Assembly (NCBI RefSeq): GCF_012273895.1 | Contig: NC_052115.1 | Coordinates: 6,379,183-6,443,182, forward strand | DNA from: Zerene cesonia | Taxonomy: Eukaryota; Arthropoda; Insecta; Lepidoptera; Pieridae | DNA length: 64,000 bases | Direction: 5' to 3' | In this document: one piece after another, positions 13,666 through 26,700 of the stretch | How positions within the stretch are numbered: position 1 is the stretch's first letter | Layout of the letters: every line of letters begins with the position of its first letter | Translations under genes and position numbers: made by a program | Notes under the pieces: model-generated | What the model was told of the DNA's origin: nothing | Databases searched by the model: none | The model's input: the letters and a program-made list of their open reading frames with translations, nothing else

Positions 13666-14220
13666 GAATATTTTATATATTTACGTCCTATACCTACCTA
13701 GAATACAATATAATATCTAGATTACTAGATTCTTGGATAAATAGGTGTAAATAAAACTAGTTAGAATTTTATATATTTATATACATTTATTTATTTCTTA
13801 AATAAATTACAAACAAAAACCATAATATGTTCATTTTTTACATCGGTTATATATCTAGAGTCTGCACATACTATAAAATAATACTGAAGAAATTTAGCCC
13901 TTGTAATTTTTCACAAAATACGCTAGAAGATTTTTCTTATATTAATTCCAATGAAATCGAAAAATATTTTAATGAAAAGTTGATAGTTGTCAAGGGACAG
14001 CCGGGTGGAACGAAGTTCCTTTCGATTAATTGAAATAAAATTATATCTCTTTTAAGTTATAATAGAAAAAATATTAACAATATAATGTAATATAAACATC
14101 ATAAAGCTGTTCAATGCGAAATAGAAAGATGAAACAATTTTTGTTACTATACTGTTACTAGCTTGCTTTCTATGAGAGAGAAAGAGACGGAGAAGCACGC
14201 GCACGCCACACGGATTATAC

Positions 14221-14388
14221 CAGTGGCGTAGCTAGAGGGACAAGGGCCCTGGTGCATAGGGAAAGAATCGGGCCCTCCTCCCTTCTTTCCGCCTTCCTCC
14301 CCACTTTCAAAGCTGAGGTTAGAGGGCCCCCTGAGCTCCGGGGCCCTGGTGCACTGCACCACCTGGCCCTATGATAGCTACGCCACTA
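14221..14388. mobile_element. MITE of 168 bp with CAGTGGCGTAGCTA termini
   Basis: The left end CAGTGGCGTAGCTA and right end TAGCTACGCCACTA are inverted repeats of about 14 bases differing only at the outermost base. The interior is GC-rich with repeated 'gggccctggtgca' and no coding capacity. The flanks are GATTATAC on the left and ATTATAAC on the right, a possible 8-base target duplication with one indel. An 8-base duplication and CAG-type ends would fit the hAT superfamily; this assignment is inferred. Confidence 0.75.
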
Positions 14389-16748
14389 ATTATAACTATA
14401 GCAAAAAGTATCGTTACAGCTTTTGGTCTTAATTTTGTCAGTCCAGCTTTCGAACTCGCGATAAGGAACTTCGTTCCAACTAATTGTACATATCCTTGAC
14501 TCTTCCTTTTGAATAATATCACAACACTATATAAATAAAAATATGATATTGATATGTTTACAAATAAAATAGGTATTGCAAAATATAATAACCGTTTATT
14601 ATAACTGCTAAGCGGCGGACGGTACAACGACATAGAATCATCTATTTAACCTACCTATCTGTTTCATTTATGCAATTATTAGGAAAAGCCTAAAGGATTT
14701 TAGCTATTTAATAATTTATTGATGTTTCGTTATTTCAAATTATAAGTGTAGAGGAAAAGAGAATAATTCCTTTTCGAAAAATCGAAATCAGACTCTAACT
14801 ATCTCCTAGAATAGTGCGCTCAATTTTAGGGCACATCTTAGGTATCATCAGGCGAGACCGTGGACAAGCGCTTTCTAATTGTCCAATTAAAAAAATAACA
14901 TACACTTATATTATTAAGAGGAACGATTTCGTATTTGTCAAAATGTGACTCAAAATACTCGACGTGATTAAAAATTTTAACCGTTTAAGATGTGATATGT
15001 TTTTTGCTTCATTCCAAAACAGTGTGATGTCAAAATGGAGGGAATTTGGTTTTGACCTTTATATGGAATACTTTTGAACAACAAATTTTTTAATTGCTAT
15101 CCAATTAATTGAATGTTTTAATAAATATACGATATAATAATATATCCTTTTGGACCTCTTCTGATATTTCTTTCCACTCGACGACTCCGTAAATACTACT
15201 ATACGCATTCACATCCTCTTCTTTTCTAAAAACTGCTTTTACGTTTTATTTTATTTTTTTCATTCCATCATACATGTTTGTTTGAATCTCAAAAGCTACT
15301 AGACTGAAAAAAATATTTCACCGATGGTTTTGTACGTGATCCTTGAATGCAATAGACTTTAATTGTACCAGGGGGAAGCAGAAGCGCACCACTAGCCTCT
15401 TATTCTCTTTGCCTCTATAATCCATATGCAAAATGAATATCGAATACCTAGTTAAAATTAGTATACTGGGATTGCATGCAAATCTGTAATATCTTAATAT
15501 TATGTTTTAACTAATCATTTGCCTAGTAATTTGCAATGTATCATAATTGCGGTAAATCGATTTTTCATTTGCGCATATTTATAAAATTTAACCTATTCAT
15601 TCATATGTATATAAAACATATTGAATAATTTAGAACGCTCTCGCCATTCATTCTTCCATAACATTCCAAATGCAGTATGGCGACTACTTCACGTTTTAAT
15701 GGTGAACGTTTGGAATGAAAAATTATACTAATTTATCTCATGATTGTCTGTCGATGTATGAAAAAAAGTAAAAAAAAAATTATCAAAACATACGCTTGAA
15801 AGTTCGATATGGTAACACTAACTAACGCATCTTTGAATGGAACTAAATACCACAAGATTGAGACGGAATATTAGCTAACATTAAATTATACAATATCGGC
15901 ATATTCCGAATTCTCCTAATGAAACGCTTTAACACATTACAAATCTATTTAGCACATGCTTTTTTAAATGTATTTCAATAGAACAAACGGTAATTGTAGA
16001 AAAGTTGACAATAAATACTAGAAATACCTATTGAAATATAAATAAAAATGTACCTAAATTCTTGCATTATATAATTATTTACGAATTTTAAAGCCGATGA
16101 GCGAAGTAGCCTGTTAAAATATTATTGTGCTTATTTTAAAATTAAATCCAACAAATTAATTCAATAAACAAAGAAATTACAGAACACAAGTGGAAAATTT
16201 TAATATTGCCCGATTTTATAAGCTAATATTGTTGCAATTGCATAGAATAATAATTTTAAATGTTGGTATAAATAAGTAAATGTTCTAAAATAATAATTAC
16301 AAAAACTTCCTACAAATTTCTGTTCATATATTTTAGTAATAGTGAATCAAAGCAATGTAATTAATGTTTCAAATTAAATTGTTTTTATTTCTCATTTTAC
16401 TTTATAATCAAAAAATCTCATAATAAATATATCCATCCATTTACTTGTAACATATATCATTGTATTAGTTTGTAATAATAAAATAAAAAATAAAAAAGTT
16501 TCTATAAGTATATCATTTCTTACCACTGCTCTAACACTAACGAAGCTAAAAGCAAAATAGATTGCGTTTCTGATAACATATATACATAATATAACTTTCT
16601 ATAGTCTTATTGCATCTATATCACATATATAAGCAATGAAAGGAAAAAGTTTTTTTTTTTTATTTCTTTGATCAAGATATACATCTCAGTCCCATATGAA
16701 ACAAATTGTATTTAATAAAATTAGATATCTTTTATCGCTTTATATCAG

Positions 16749-16917
16749 ACTAGCTGTTCGCCCCGGCTTCGCCCGTGGTACATATATAGTCTATGTTACT
16801 CGTGGATAATGTAGCTTTCGAATGGTGAAAGAATTTTTAAAATCCGTCCAGTAGTCTTTGAGCCTATTCATTACAACCAAACAAACAAAGTTTTCCTCTT
16901 TATAATATTAGTGTAGA
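16749..16917 (+). repeat. LINE-type 3' tail (family B), young copy
   Basis: Starts 'actagctgttcgccccggct' and ends 'aatattagtgtagata'. The copy at 28226-28397 is almost identical, differing at about three of 170 positions, which implies recent insertion. Confidence 0.75.
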
Positions 16918-17724
16918 TACACATAAAATGGTTTTATGGTTAACTTGTACCTTCTATTAAAGTACCTTTTAACTATTGGTCAATATCTAAAGACCGAAAA
17001 ATGGAAAGAAATATGTAGTTTTGTAAAAACAACTGACATCTAACATGTACAAAAAATTATACAAACTTGGAATGACTCTGGACACCTATTTTGAAGGAGA
17101 TCTTGTCAAAATTATTGTTTTGTCGAAAAGAAAATCATTGTTTAAAAATATAAAACGCTGCATGCTATTGTATCCACCGAACATTCATTTCTATTTCTTA
17201 AACTTAAGATTGAGAAATAAGTATTTCAAAATTTACTATGACATGGTTCAAATAATGATGATGAATACTTCACTCGATGAAAATCCTTTGCTCACACATA
17301 ATACATACATTGATTGACTACTTCTAAATACGTGTAAATAAGAAACAAAAAATATAACCTACGTCTGTTTATAACATCTTATACTTTAATATTGCATGGA
17401 GGACTAACATTCGGTATTTTTTTTAATAACAAAAACACAAAATTTATCATTAGTTTATAAAGTGAACAAATAAATATAAATGAATAAAAAAGAAACGAAT
17501 TTAAAAATTTCCATTCGTATATATAACACTCTATGTGAGTATAATGTTAATCAATATAATATTACGGTTTACAAATAAAAAATGCCTGTATATACTATAT
17601 TTTACATCTACCCTCAAATCGGTAATAAATACAAGCCTAATTTTTATTGGACAATCTAACATACATGGTGCACCAAAAATAAGTGTTTCTGTATATTAAC
17701 TTTGTGTTTTCACAATATACTATA

Positions 17725-20700
17725 TCACTTTCCATTCCATTCACTAATCCTACCGTTTTCAAACACTAGGTTCTTCCTTGGCAGCGGCACTAACGTACCG
17801 CGTTTCACTATACCCATATCCTCTCCTGGGTAATACTGTAAAACAATTTTTTTTATATATAAAAAACTACTTTTTTATAAAAAAGTAGTGTGTTTTTTCA
17901 CTAAAATGAAATTATTGGTAAATAACTCTTATATATATAAAAATAAATTAAAATGTAAATACTCTTAACGACACAATACGAACGGCATTCTATCCAGTTC
18001 TACCTACATGCGTGTAAACATTCGGCCAATATACATGCAACATACTGTACTGTACATTTTGCGCCCATGTATAAGAAAAACTTGCAAGTGTCGTCCCACA
18101 CTTGCGGGCTTGCGTATATGTGAGTTACTTGCATAAGATTAACAAGCTATGTATACAAGCTATACCTTGTATACTCTATATAGGATGTGATTCGTAAGTC
18201 ATACCAGAGATTGAGATAGTCTAGCAGTGCACATTTTTTATACATAAAATAAACTACCCTCACCTGACACTGCGAAACGAACTTTAACAAGTCCGCTCGT
18301 ATAAATTCATTATCTTCTTTTATTTTGTCTAACCTGTAAATCAGAATAAGGAAAATTAGTAGGGGTTTCTTTTTTTTTTATTAAGTATACAGTTCACTAA
18401 AGTGAACTGTATACGATCATATAAATATGATCGAAATTTATCACATGTCAGTACAGATTATTTGCTCGATGCGACTCTATGGTATAAAATTAATTAACGT
18501 TATTCAATGGACTACAGAGATTATGATATTACTTGTCACCCATCTAAATATTATAGTATTTTGCATGGAAACAATAAAAATTGAAAAACTGTAATAAATG
18601 TTGTAAATAGTGTAACCACATACTCACAATTCAGGCTTAGCTATCCTGTCCACGATGCTCTGGCAGACTTTTTCACACAGACCCTCGTCGAATAGCGGAA
18701 TGCCAAACTGGAGATCCAGTATAGTCCATTTCTAGAAAATTTCTTTCTAAATATTAGCAAATGACTTGAAGTAATACATTTCCTCTTTTGTTAATAAAAT
18801 AGGAATGGAACATAATACTTCTAACGATCAGACAAATTGAAGATTTAAGCTTAGAGCAGCGACACACATACTCACATACATTTATTAATTACAATAAGCT
18901 CAATATATAATTAAACTAGCTGCGCCTCGCGGTTTCACCCGCGTAAGTCCGTATCCCGTAGGAATATCGGGATAAAAGTTGCTTATATGTTATTCCAGTT
19001 ATCCAGCTGTCTATGTACCAAATTTTATTGCAATCAGTTTAGTAGTTTTTGCGTGAAAGAGCAACAAACACACACATCTTTACAAACTTTCGCATTTATA
19101 ATATTAGTAGGATAGGATGTCAGAAAACCTTAAAAAAAATTATGATTAAAAAGTACAAACTTACCTCCGGCTTACAAGTTTCGTCGTCAGAAAAGTTATG
19201 AGCCGTATCAACACCGCTATCACCTTCGCCGCTAATCTCGGACAATTTGTTGCTCAACTGGGTGAACATCGACACCGACTCCTCCGCGGGGCTCAACAAG
19301 TCGCTCAACTGGTCGGCCAACTTGTCTTCCTTCTTGTCGAACTTCAGATTCTCGATACTTGGCGTTGAATGTATTGGAACGAGATCGTCGTTGATGGATT
19401 CTATCGACATTTTGGAATGTTTCAAGTCTTCAATACTGGTTGATGTGGAATGTATGGGGACGAAATCTTCATCGACTATGGATTCTTTGCTCCTGTGCGT
19501 GTCTATGTTCAAACTATCTAGTTCTTCGCAGAGCAATTTCCCGCTCTCAGCGCTTGTGAAACCGTTGGCTGGTGAGTTCGCTTTGCTGTCTGTGGTCGGG
19601 GTGACAGCGAAGTGCGACTCTATGGGCGACTGCAGTCTACTGTTTATGCTCTTCGTGTACTCTGTGGTTTTTTCAACGGACTCGCTGGACGATAGTGATA
19701 TTTCACTGACGGGTTTCGCGATACCGCAGATCTCTTTCTTCTTCCTCGGTTGGACTGAAAAGAATCGTTATTTTAATATGGAGTTAGTCGATTTTTACAG
19801 TTCAATATTACTCTATCAACAAATATCAGAGACGTTAATGTTCGTGAGAACGCACCAACGTTGTTACTGAGTAAAGAGTAATCTTCTAGCGCATCCGATC
19901 TAATAGTTACAGTAGTATAGTCTACATTAGCACACAGGCCTCTTTAGGGGACGAAAGCGGCGAACTCCACTTAGCAGATAGCACATATTACAAATAGACC
20001 CAACATTTAAACAAAGTANNNNNNNNNNNNNNNNNNNNNNNNNNNNNNNNNNNNNNNNNNNNNNNNNNNNNNNNNNNNNNNNNNNNNNNNNNNNNNNNNN
20101 NNNNNNNNNNNNNNNNNNNNNNNNNNNNNNNNNNNNNNNNNNNNNNNNNNNNNNNNNNNNNNNNNNNNNNNNNNNNNNNNNNNNNNNNNNNNNNNNNNNN
20201 NNNNNNNNNNNNNNNNNNNNNNNNNNNNNNNNNNNNNNNNNNNNNNNNNNNNNNNNNNNNNNNNNNNNNNNNNNNNNNNNNNNNNNNNNNNNNNNNNNNN
20301 NNNNNNNNNNNNNNNNNNNNNNNNNNNNNNNNNNNNNNNNNNNNNNNNNNNNNNNNNNNNNNNNNNNNNNNNNNNNNNNNNNNNNNNNNNNNNNNNNNNN
20401 NNNNNNNNNNNNNNNNNNNNNNNNNNNNNNNNNNNNNNNNNNNNNNNNNNNNNNNNNNNNNNNNNNNNNNNNNNNNNNNNNNNNNNNNNNNNNNNNNNNN
20501 NNNNNNNNNNNNNNNNNNNNNNNNNNNNNNNNNNNNNNNNNNNNNNNNNNNNNNNNNNNNNNNNNNNNNNNNNNNNNNNNNNNNNNNNNNNNNNNNNNNN
20601 NNNNNNNNNNNNNNNNNNNNNNNNNNNNNNNNNNNNNNNNNNNNNNNNNNNNNNNNNNNNNNNNNNNNNNNNNNNNNNNNNNNNNNNNNNNNNNNNNNNN

Positions 20701-23700
20701 NNNNNNNNNNNNNNNNNNNNNNNNNNNNNNNNNNNNNNNNNNNNNNNNNNNNNNNNNNNNNNNNNNNNNNNNNNNNNNNNNNNNNNNNNNNNNNNNNNNN
20801 NNNNNNNNNNNNNNNNNNNNNNNNNNNNNNNNNNNNNNNNNNNNNNNNNNNNNNNNNNNNNNNNNNNNNNNNNNNNNNNNNNNNNNNNNNNNNNNNNNNN
20901 NNNNNNNNNNNNNNNNNNNNNNNNNNNNNNNNNNNNNNNNNNNNNNNNNNNNNNNNNNNNNNNNNNNNNNNNNNNNNNNNNNNNNNNNNNNNNNNNNNNN
21001 NNNNNNNNNNNNNNNNNNCCCCTAAGCTCACCAAGTTGCACGGCGGCCGGCGGCCTCGCACAGCCCAGGTCGGGCACGCCGATGTCGGCCATCGCGACGT
21101 AGCCCGCAGAGCGCGTGAGCCGCAGCCGCCGCAGCAGCCGCCGCAGCCCGCCGTGCTTGCGCCATAGGCATTGCGTGTCTGTTGAAATAAAAATACACAT
21201 TAAAAATCTCAAAAGGTCCTCTGCGTGTTGACTCTGTGTCTTCCTTCCATAAGACCGGGTGTCTCCCTGCTGGGGGTACCCGAGTATTATGGAAATAAAC
21301 AATTTATTGACCATAGACAAAAACGGTACTAATACAATGTAAATATTGATTGCAAAATTCTGAATTGGATATATCTTTTTATTTGATAGAATTGAATGCA
21401 CGTTATAAGTATGTCAAAATTAAGTCTTTTTAATTGTTTAGACTAGAATAAATATGTATACGTTTCATAATGTGTTTGGCTATTCGTTTCTTATATTAGA
21501 GTGCGTTTAAGGATCAAGTAATCAACCTTTTCTAAGAAAACGGTCACCGACGTCCCTGAGAGGTAGGTGTCACGACAAATTCTAAAATAGGATCAAATGA
21601 TAACAACTCCTTATCAATCGCAAAAAAAATCACATCCATCGACTGCCCACGCAGTTATCGAGTAACAAAAAACTTCTGTTCAGTTGAGAACCTCCTTCGT
21701 TTTTAGGGCATCGGTTGAAAACCTAGCAATATAATTAAATTTAATAAAATAAACTTAAAACCTCATGTTCTTAGTGGATACATAATATTTTACTTTCTTC
21801 TTTTATTTCGAACAATTCGTAATGTGAAATTAATTGGAAAATGGTTGCTTTTTTTTATTAGTTTTCTCCTGCAGCCCCCTATGGGAAGCCAATTAAATCG
21901 CAATTTATATTATCCTAAAATATCGTGCAACAACTTAGTGAACGAAGTCACCCACCGTCGCTGTCGTCCATAGCAGCGGGCGGGAAGGGCAGGTGGTGCA
22001 CGTGCGGCGGGGCCCGCACGCCCGCCGCCTGCAGCAGCACGGGGCCCCGCCGCAGCGCGCTGTTGGCGGCGGCCAGCGCGGCGGCCGCGGGCAGCGCCGG
22101 GGCCTCCGACTCCGCCGTCCACCACGACACCGCCAGCCGCGAGAAGCCCAGCAGGCAGCGCGGCACGCCGCGCAGTACCGTGCCTGTGGGGAGGTGGCGG
22201 GTTCGAGTTTTAGACATACAAAATATCAGGTACACATTCACTTCAATTCCATATCGGATGACGATATTCCAAAATCGGTTTTTGGGTGATTGTAAAAATG
22301 AAACTGGTGCGCCGAGAGTTTTTTTTCTTGGGGATTTATAATACTTCAAAATGCTGTTCCATCAAGTGGTATCCAATACATCACATCGATCATGCCAAGA
22401 CTGTTTGCTTTTTTTTTTTCAAATTCAAATTCGTTCTTCAAATTATAATCATAGCCGGTTTAACAAAATGTCGCTATGAGAGTCCATCTCTTGCCAAGAC
22501 ATACTGCAGTACGCATTGTTTACTAGACAGTAGAGGGGGCGGTGTGCGAAGCCACGCACCCTTGGTGAGCAGCAGCGTGGGCGGCCCGTAGCCGGCCACG
22601 TGGTACAGGTAGAGGCGCATCCACGGCGAGCCGGCCTCGGGCGGCGCGGGCCCCACGTGCGCCAGCACCGCCGCCGCCGCGCCCGCGCGCGCCTCGCGGC
22701 TCAGCGGCGCCGTTGATATCGCCAGCCTACAACCACCACTTGTAGCTAGATATGGATGTCTCGGAAGCAAATACTAAATTTAACACATATACGTCATAAC
22801 ATAAAATGGTATAGTATATTGAAAACAGCCCATAAAAGTGCATATGGAGAGATTTATTTCATCTTAGTCACCGAAAGAGTGGATAGAGAGTATATTGTTA
22901 ACGATCGACAAATGTGCAAATGGACAGGCTTGTCTAACTTTAGTCCCCATAACGTCATATAGATAGAATATTGAAAACGGCTAATAAAAGTAATTGATAG
23001 ATTTGTCAAACTTTAGTTAATAAAGCAATACACAGATAGGATATTCACATTCATAATCTTTATGGCAATTACAAACCAATCCTCATAATTGGTCTCGAAA
23101 ACTTCCAAATTTAAATTTGTTCTCAACGCACCTATACTTCGTAGCAAGCAGCCTCGTCCGTGCGGGCGCATCCAGCGCGTGCAGAGCTTCACACCGCAAC
23201 AGGTCTAACGGACGCAATTTAGGTCGCAGCGTTCGAAGCGCTATCCGTAAACAGGCGGCCGCTGCTAAATACCTTCTAGCTTCTCCTTCGATCTCTGGAT
23301 CTGCGGCAACCTAAAAAAATAAAAATAAAATACAATTTGGATAGTAGGTATCTCATCTGGTTCTACGAAACACACTTTTATATTAAATGCTACTTAAAAC
23401 GTGCGATAAAGAAATGCAGCTCTTAGTTTCAAGTTTAATATAGCTTGTTACCTTATCCAACTCCATTAGAAGACTATCGAGGCTTTCATCACACAACTTG
23501 CCAACCTCGAATAATGTCACCGCATGGCTTTTGAGATCCTGGAAAAATAAAATGTTGCATAATTTTACAACTTTTCCTCAATTTTTTTTTTTATAAAAAT
23601 TAAAAACCTAAACCGCCTTCAAATTGTCAGAATTAGATCGAAGGGACCACACGGAAGGCACCAGCTTTCAAATAAAGTAAATAACAATCCTCAAAATCGG

Positions 23701-26700
23701 TGCACACAGCCAAAAGTTCTGAGGTAACAAAGCAAAAAAACAAAATCGAATTGATAAACTCCGCCTCTTTTTTTATAGTCGGCTAAAATGGATATAATAT
23801 ACGTTTGAAACAAGGGTTTTACCGGTGATAAATTTCCCATCATAAGATACGCAGCTAAGGTGGAATCAAATAACACTGCGACTCTTTGTCCACTATTATT
23901 TGGGTTACTTTCGAAGTTCTCCACCTGTGGAACGAAATATATAAAATTAACTTGATATTTGAGAATTTTAAATGCACACAATTTAATTTTATATGGCGAT
24001 TTATGTGTTACTTGTTTAGAAGTAGAGGGCATGTCAGTGAGCAATACAGGCTCCATTTGTAAAGCATCTTCTTCCAATCTGGGGTCAAACGTCAGAGGTG
24101 CTATTTGCCTGTACCTGGAACAAAATTAAAATTTTACAACTATACTATAATACACAAATTTTATAAAATTAAATTAATGTACGTAAATACATTACGTTAA
24201 TGTACGCCTAAAATTTAGTCAATCGTGCGTCTGGTTAGACACAGTAGAGTTACGTCGACAGTCCACTGGTTTCTGGGCATTGGGAGTGCGAACCATTACT
24301 TTAGAACCGAGGGGACCTGGGTTCGATTCCCGGTGAGGACGCAAAAAAAAATGTCTCGGTCAGCAGGACCCAGAAGGCTGATTACCTACTTGTCCATAAA
24401 GAAAATCTATCAGTGAAACAGATGTATATCATCTGCCCCATACCCTAGTAGGGGACACGGGACTTCAATTTTAAAGGCACAAGGAAAGTTCTCATGGAGA
24501 AAAAACGCACAAGTGAAGTCGGGGCGGATTGCTAGTCTTAAATTTTACTTTTGATAAAAAAAAATTGAATTTTGAATAAGAATCTTCCCACGGGCCTGTT
24601 GCATAATACGTAAACAGATTCTCTTCTCTATAATAACGTACGGCTGGTGCGCGTGCGTGGTGAGCGCGTGCGCCCAGGACGCGTGTCGCGGNNNNNNNNN
24701 NNNNNNNNNNNNNNNNNNNNNNNNNNNNNNNNNNNNNNNNNNNNNNNNNNNNNNNNNNNNNNNNNNNNNNNNNNNNNNNNNNNNNNNNNNNNNNNNNNNN
24801 NNNNNNNNNNNNNNNNNNNNNNNNNNNNNNNNNNNNNNNNNNNNNNNNNNNNNNNNNNNNNNNNNNNNNNNNNNNNNNNNNNNNNNNNNNNNNNNNNNNN
24901 NNNNNNNNNNNNNNNNNNNNNNNNNNNNNNNNNNNNNNNNNNNNNNNNNNNNNNNNNNNNNNNNNNNNNNNNNNNNNNNNNNNNNNNNNNNNNNNNNNNN
25001 NNNNNNNNNNNNNNNNNNNNNNNNNNNNNNNNNNNNNNNNNNNNNNNNNNNNNNNNNNNNNNNNNNNNNNNNNNNNNNNNNNNNNNNNNNNNNNNNNNNN
25101 NNNNNNNNNNNNNNNNNNNNNNNNNNNNNNNNNNNNNNNNNNNNNNNNNNNNNNNNNNNNNNNNNNNNNNNNNNNNNNNNNNNNNNNNNNNNNNNNNNNN
25201 NNNNNNNNNNNNNNNNNNNNNNNNNNNNNNNNNNNNNNNNNNNNNNNNNNNNNNNNNNNNNNNNNNNNNNNNNNNNNNNNNNNNNNNNNNNNNNNNNNNN
25301 NNNNNNNNNNNNNNNNNNNNNNNNNNNNNNNNNNNNNNNNNNNNNNNNNNNNNNNNNNNNNNNNNNNNNNNNNNNNNNNNNNNNNNNNNNNNNNNNNNNN
25401 NNNNNNNNNNNNNNNNNNNNNNNNNNNNNNNNNNNNNNNNNNNNNNNNNNNNNNNNNNNNNNNNNNNNNNNNNNNNNNNNNNNNNNNNNNNNNNNNNNNN
25501 NNNNNNNNNNNNNNNNNNNNNNNNNNNNNNNNNNNNNNNNNNNNNNNNNNNNNNNNNNNNNNNNNNNNNNNNNNNNNNNNNNNNNNNNNNNNNNNNNNNN
25601 NNNNNNNNNNNNNNNNNNNNNNNNNNNNNNNNNNNNNNNNNNNNNNNNNNNNNNNNNNNNNNNNNNNNNNNNNNNNNNNNNNNNNNNNNNNAGTAACAAA
25701 ACCTAAAAAAAATACATTGGAATTGAGACCCTCCACCGTTATTCGCTCGCTTAAAAAGGTAAAAGTATAATAATGATTGTATAATAATAAAATAATAGAG
25801 TTGTTACTACAGTTTTATTTTTCAAACAATTGATTTTCTGTATAAAATAAAGCAATTCAAACTTAAAATAACTGTACCTTATTTACCAACAAAATATAAT
25901 GTGCGCTATTAGCTTCGAGCTTTTAAAGTTCATTTTCACTTGCAGCTGCCACATTACAACAGCAGGTATACAATGTAACGTAGTAACTACATATTTATTA
26001 TTTATTAATCTGTGGAACTAGTTTTACTTTTTGGGACAATTATAAAAAAAAATGTGGTAGATAGAGACTGGCAACTATATTGTTTTTTTTTATTAAAATC
26101 GGATTTTCTTGTGGAAGTACAGGATTAATAATAGTTATATTTCCTACCTGTAAAACTCCAGCCAACTCAGCGACACTAGTGTGCTCGTCTATGGACACAA
26201 ACACTTTGTAGAGCAGCGTCTCGAAGTAGTCACCAGCGATTCTATTCATGACGAAGCCCTTCAGAGGTGGCACCGAGACTTTATCAGCTCCCGTTATGGG
26301 TACGTCCAAGTAGATTAAACCACGTCTGAAAAACCACTTATTATTTAAATTCAAAAAATTAGTAACTAACCTAACCTAACGCACTTTATTATATAAATTT
26401 CATACCTAGATAACAAAATTGTAAATATTAAATAATTTAATAAAAAGCTAACTCATTAAAAAAGTGTTATTTTTTAAAAGCAAACAGCAAATTTAAAAGA
26501 TGGTTTAATAAGTTTTGAAACTATTATCATTACCTGTATAGACTCTTGACAACATTATAATCAAGGGTGCCGGCGGTTTGCGAGCCGCGGTCGATGAGTA
26601 AATCAATTAGCGCCTTTTCGTCGTCATTCAGAGGCTAGTTTTAAATAAAGTTAACAGTTAATAATAAAAAAAACCTCACACAACTTTTTTATTTCGCAAC

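Larger units (their letters stand above)
12764..17724. other. intergenic region between BAG2 and FAM91A1
   Basis: Nearly 5 kb without a supported gene. It holds the BAG2 5' flank, a SINE copy (13159-13312), a repeat tail (13529-13665), an inverted-repeat MITE (14221-14388), a short inverted pair around the MITE, and a LINE-type tail (16749-16917). Short open frames such as 13827-14033 and 17045-17317 are AT-rich and match no family I recognise. Confidence 0.6.

Noticed and set aside
13827..14033. 68-codon open frame ending in GTKFLSIN
   Set aside because: AT-driven composition. Only the GTKFL end is shared with a reverse segment at 14464, which looks like a repeat rather than a gene.
17045..17317. 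90-codon open frame on the plus strand
   Set aside because: Lys/Ile/Tyr/Asn-rich composition follows the AT content; no family resemblance, no splice context, and it lies in repeat-rich intergenic DNA.
19247..19870. 207-codon open frame on the plus strand
   Set aside because: Exact antisense of the FAM91A1 exon 19165-19754, whose frame, borders and phase are supported.
24300..24345. Possible tRNA gene around the GGTTCGATTCC box (also at 36474)
   Set aside because: Only a B-box with a degenerate A-box side; no full cloverleaf or anticodon stem, and a SINE body follows. These are SINE heads.
24647..25706. Long open frames through the N blocks (also at 20019-21018 and 44395-45394)
   Set aside because: They exist only because unknown bases contain no stop codons.
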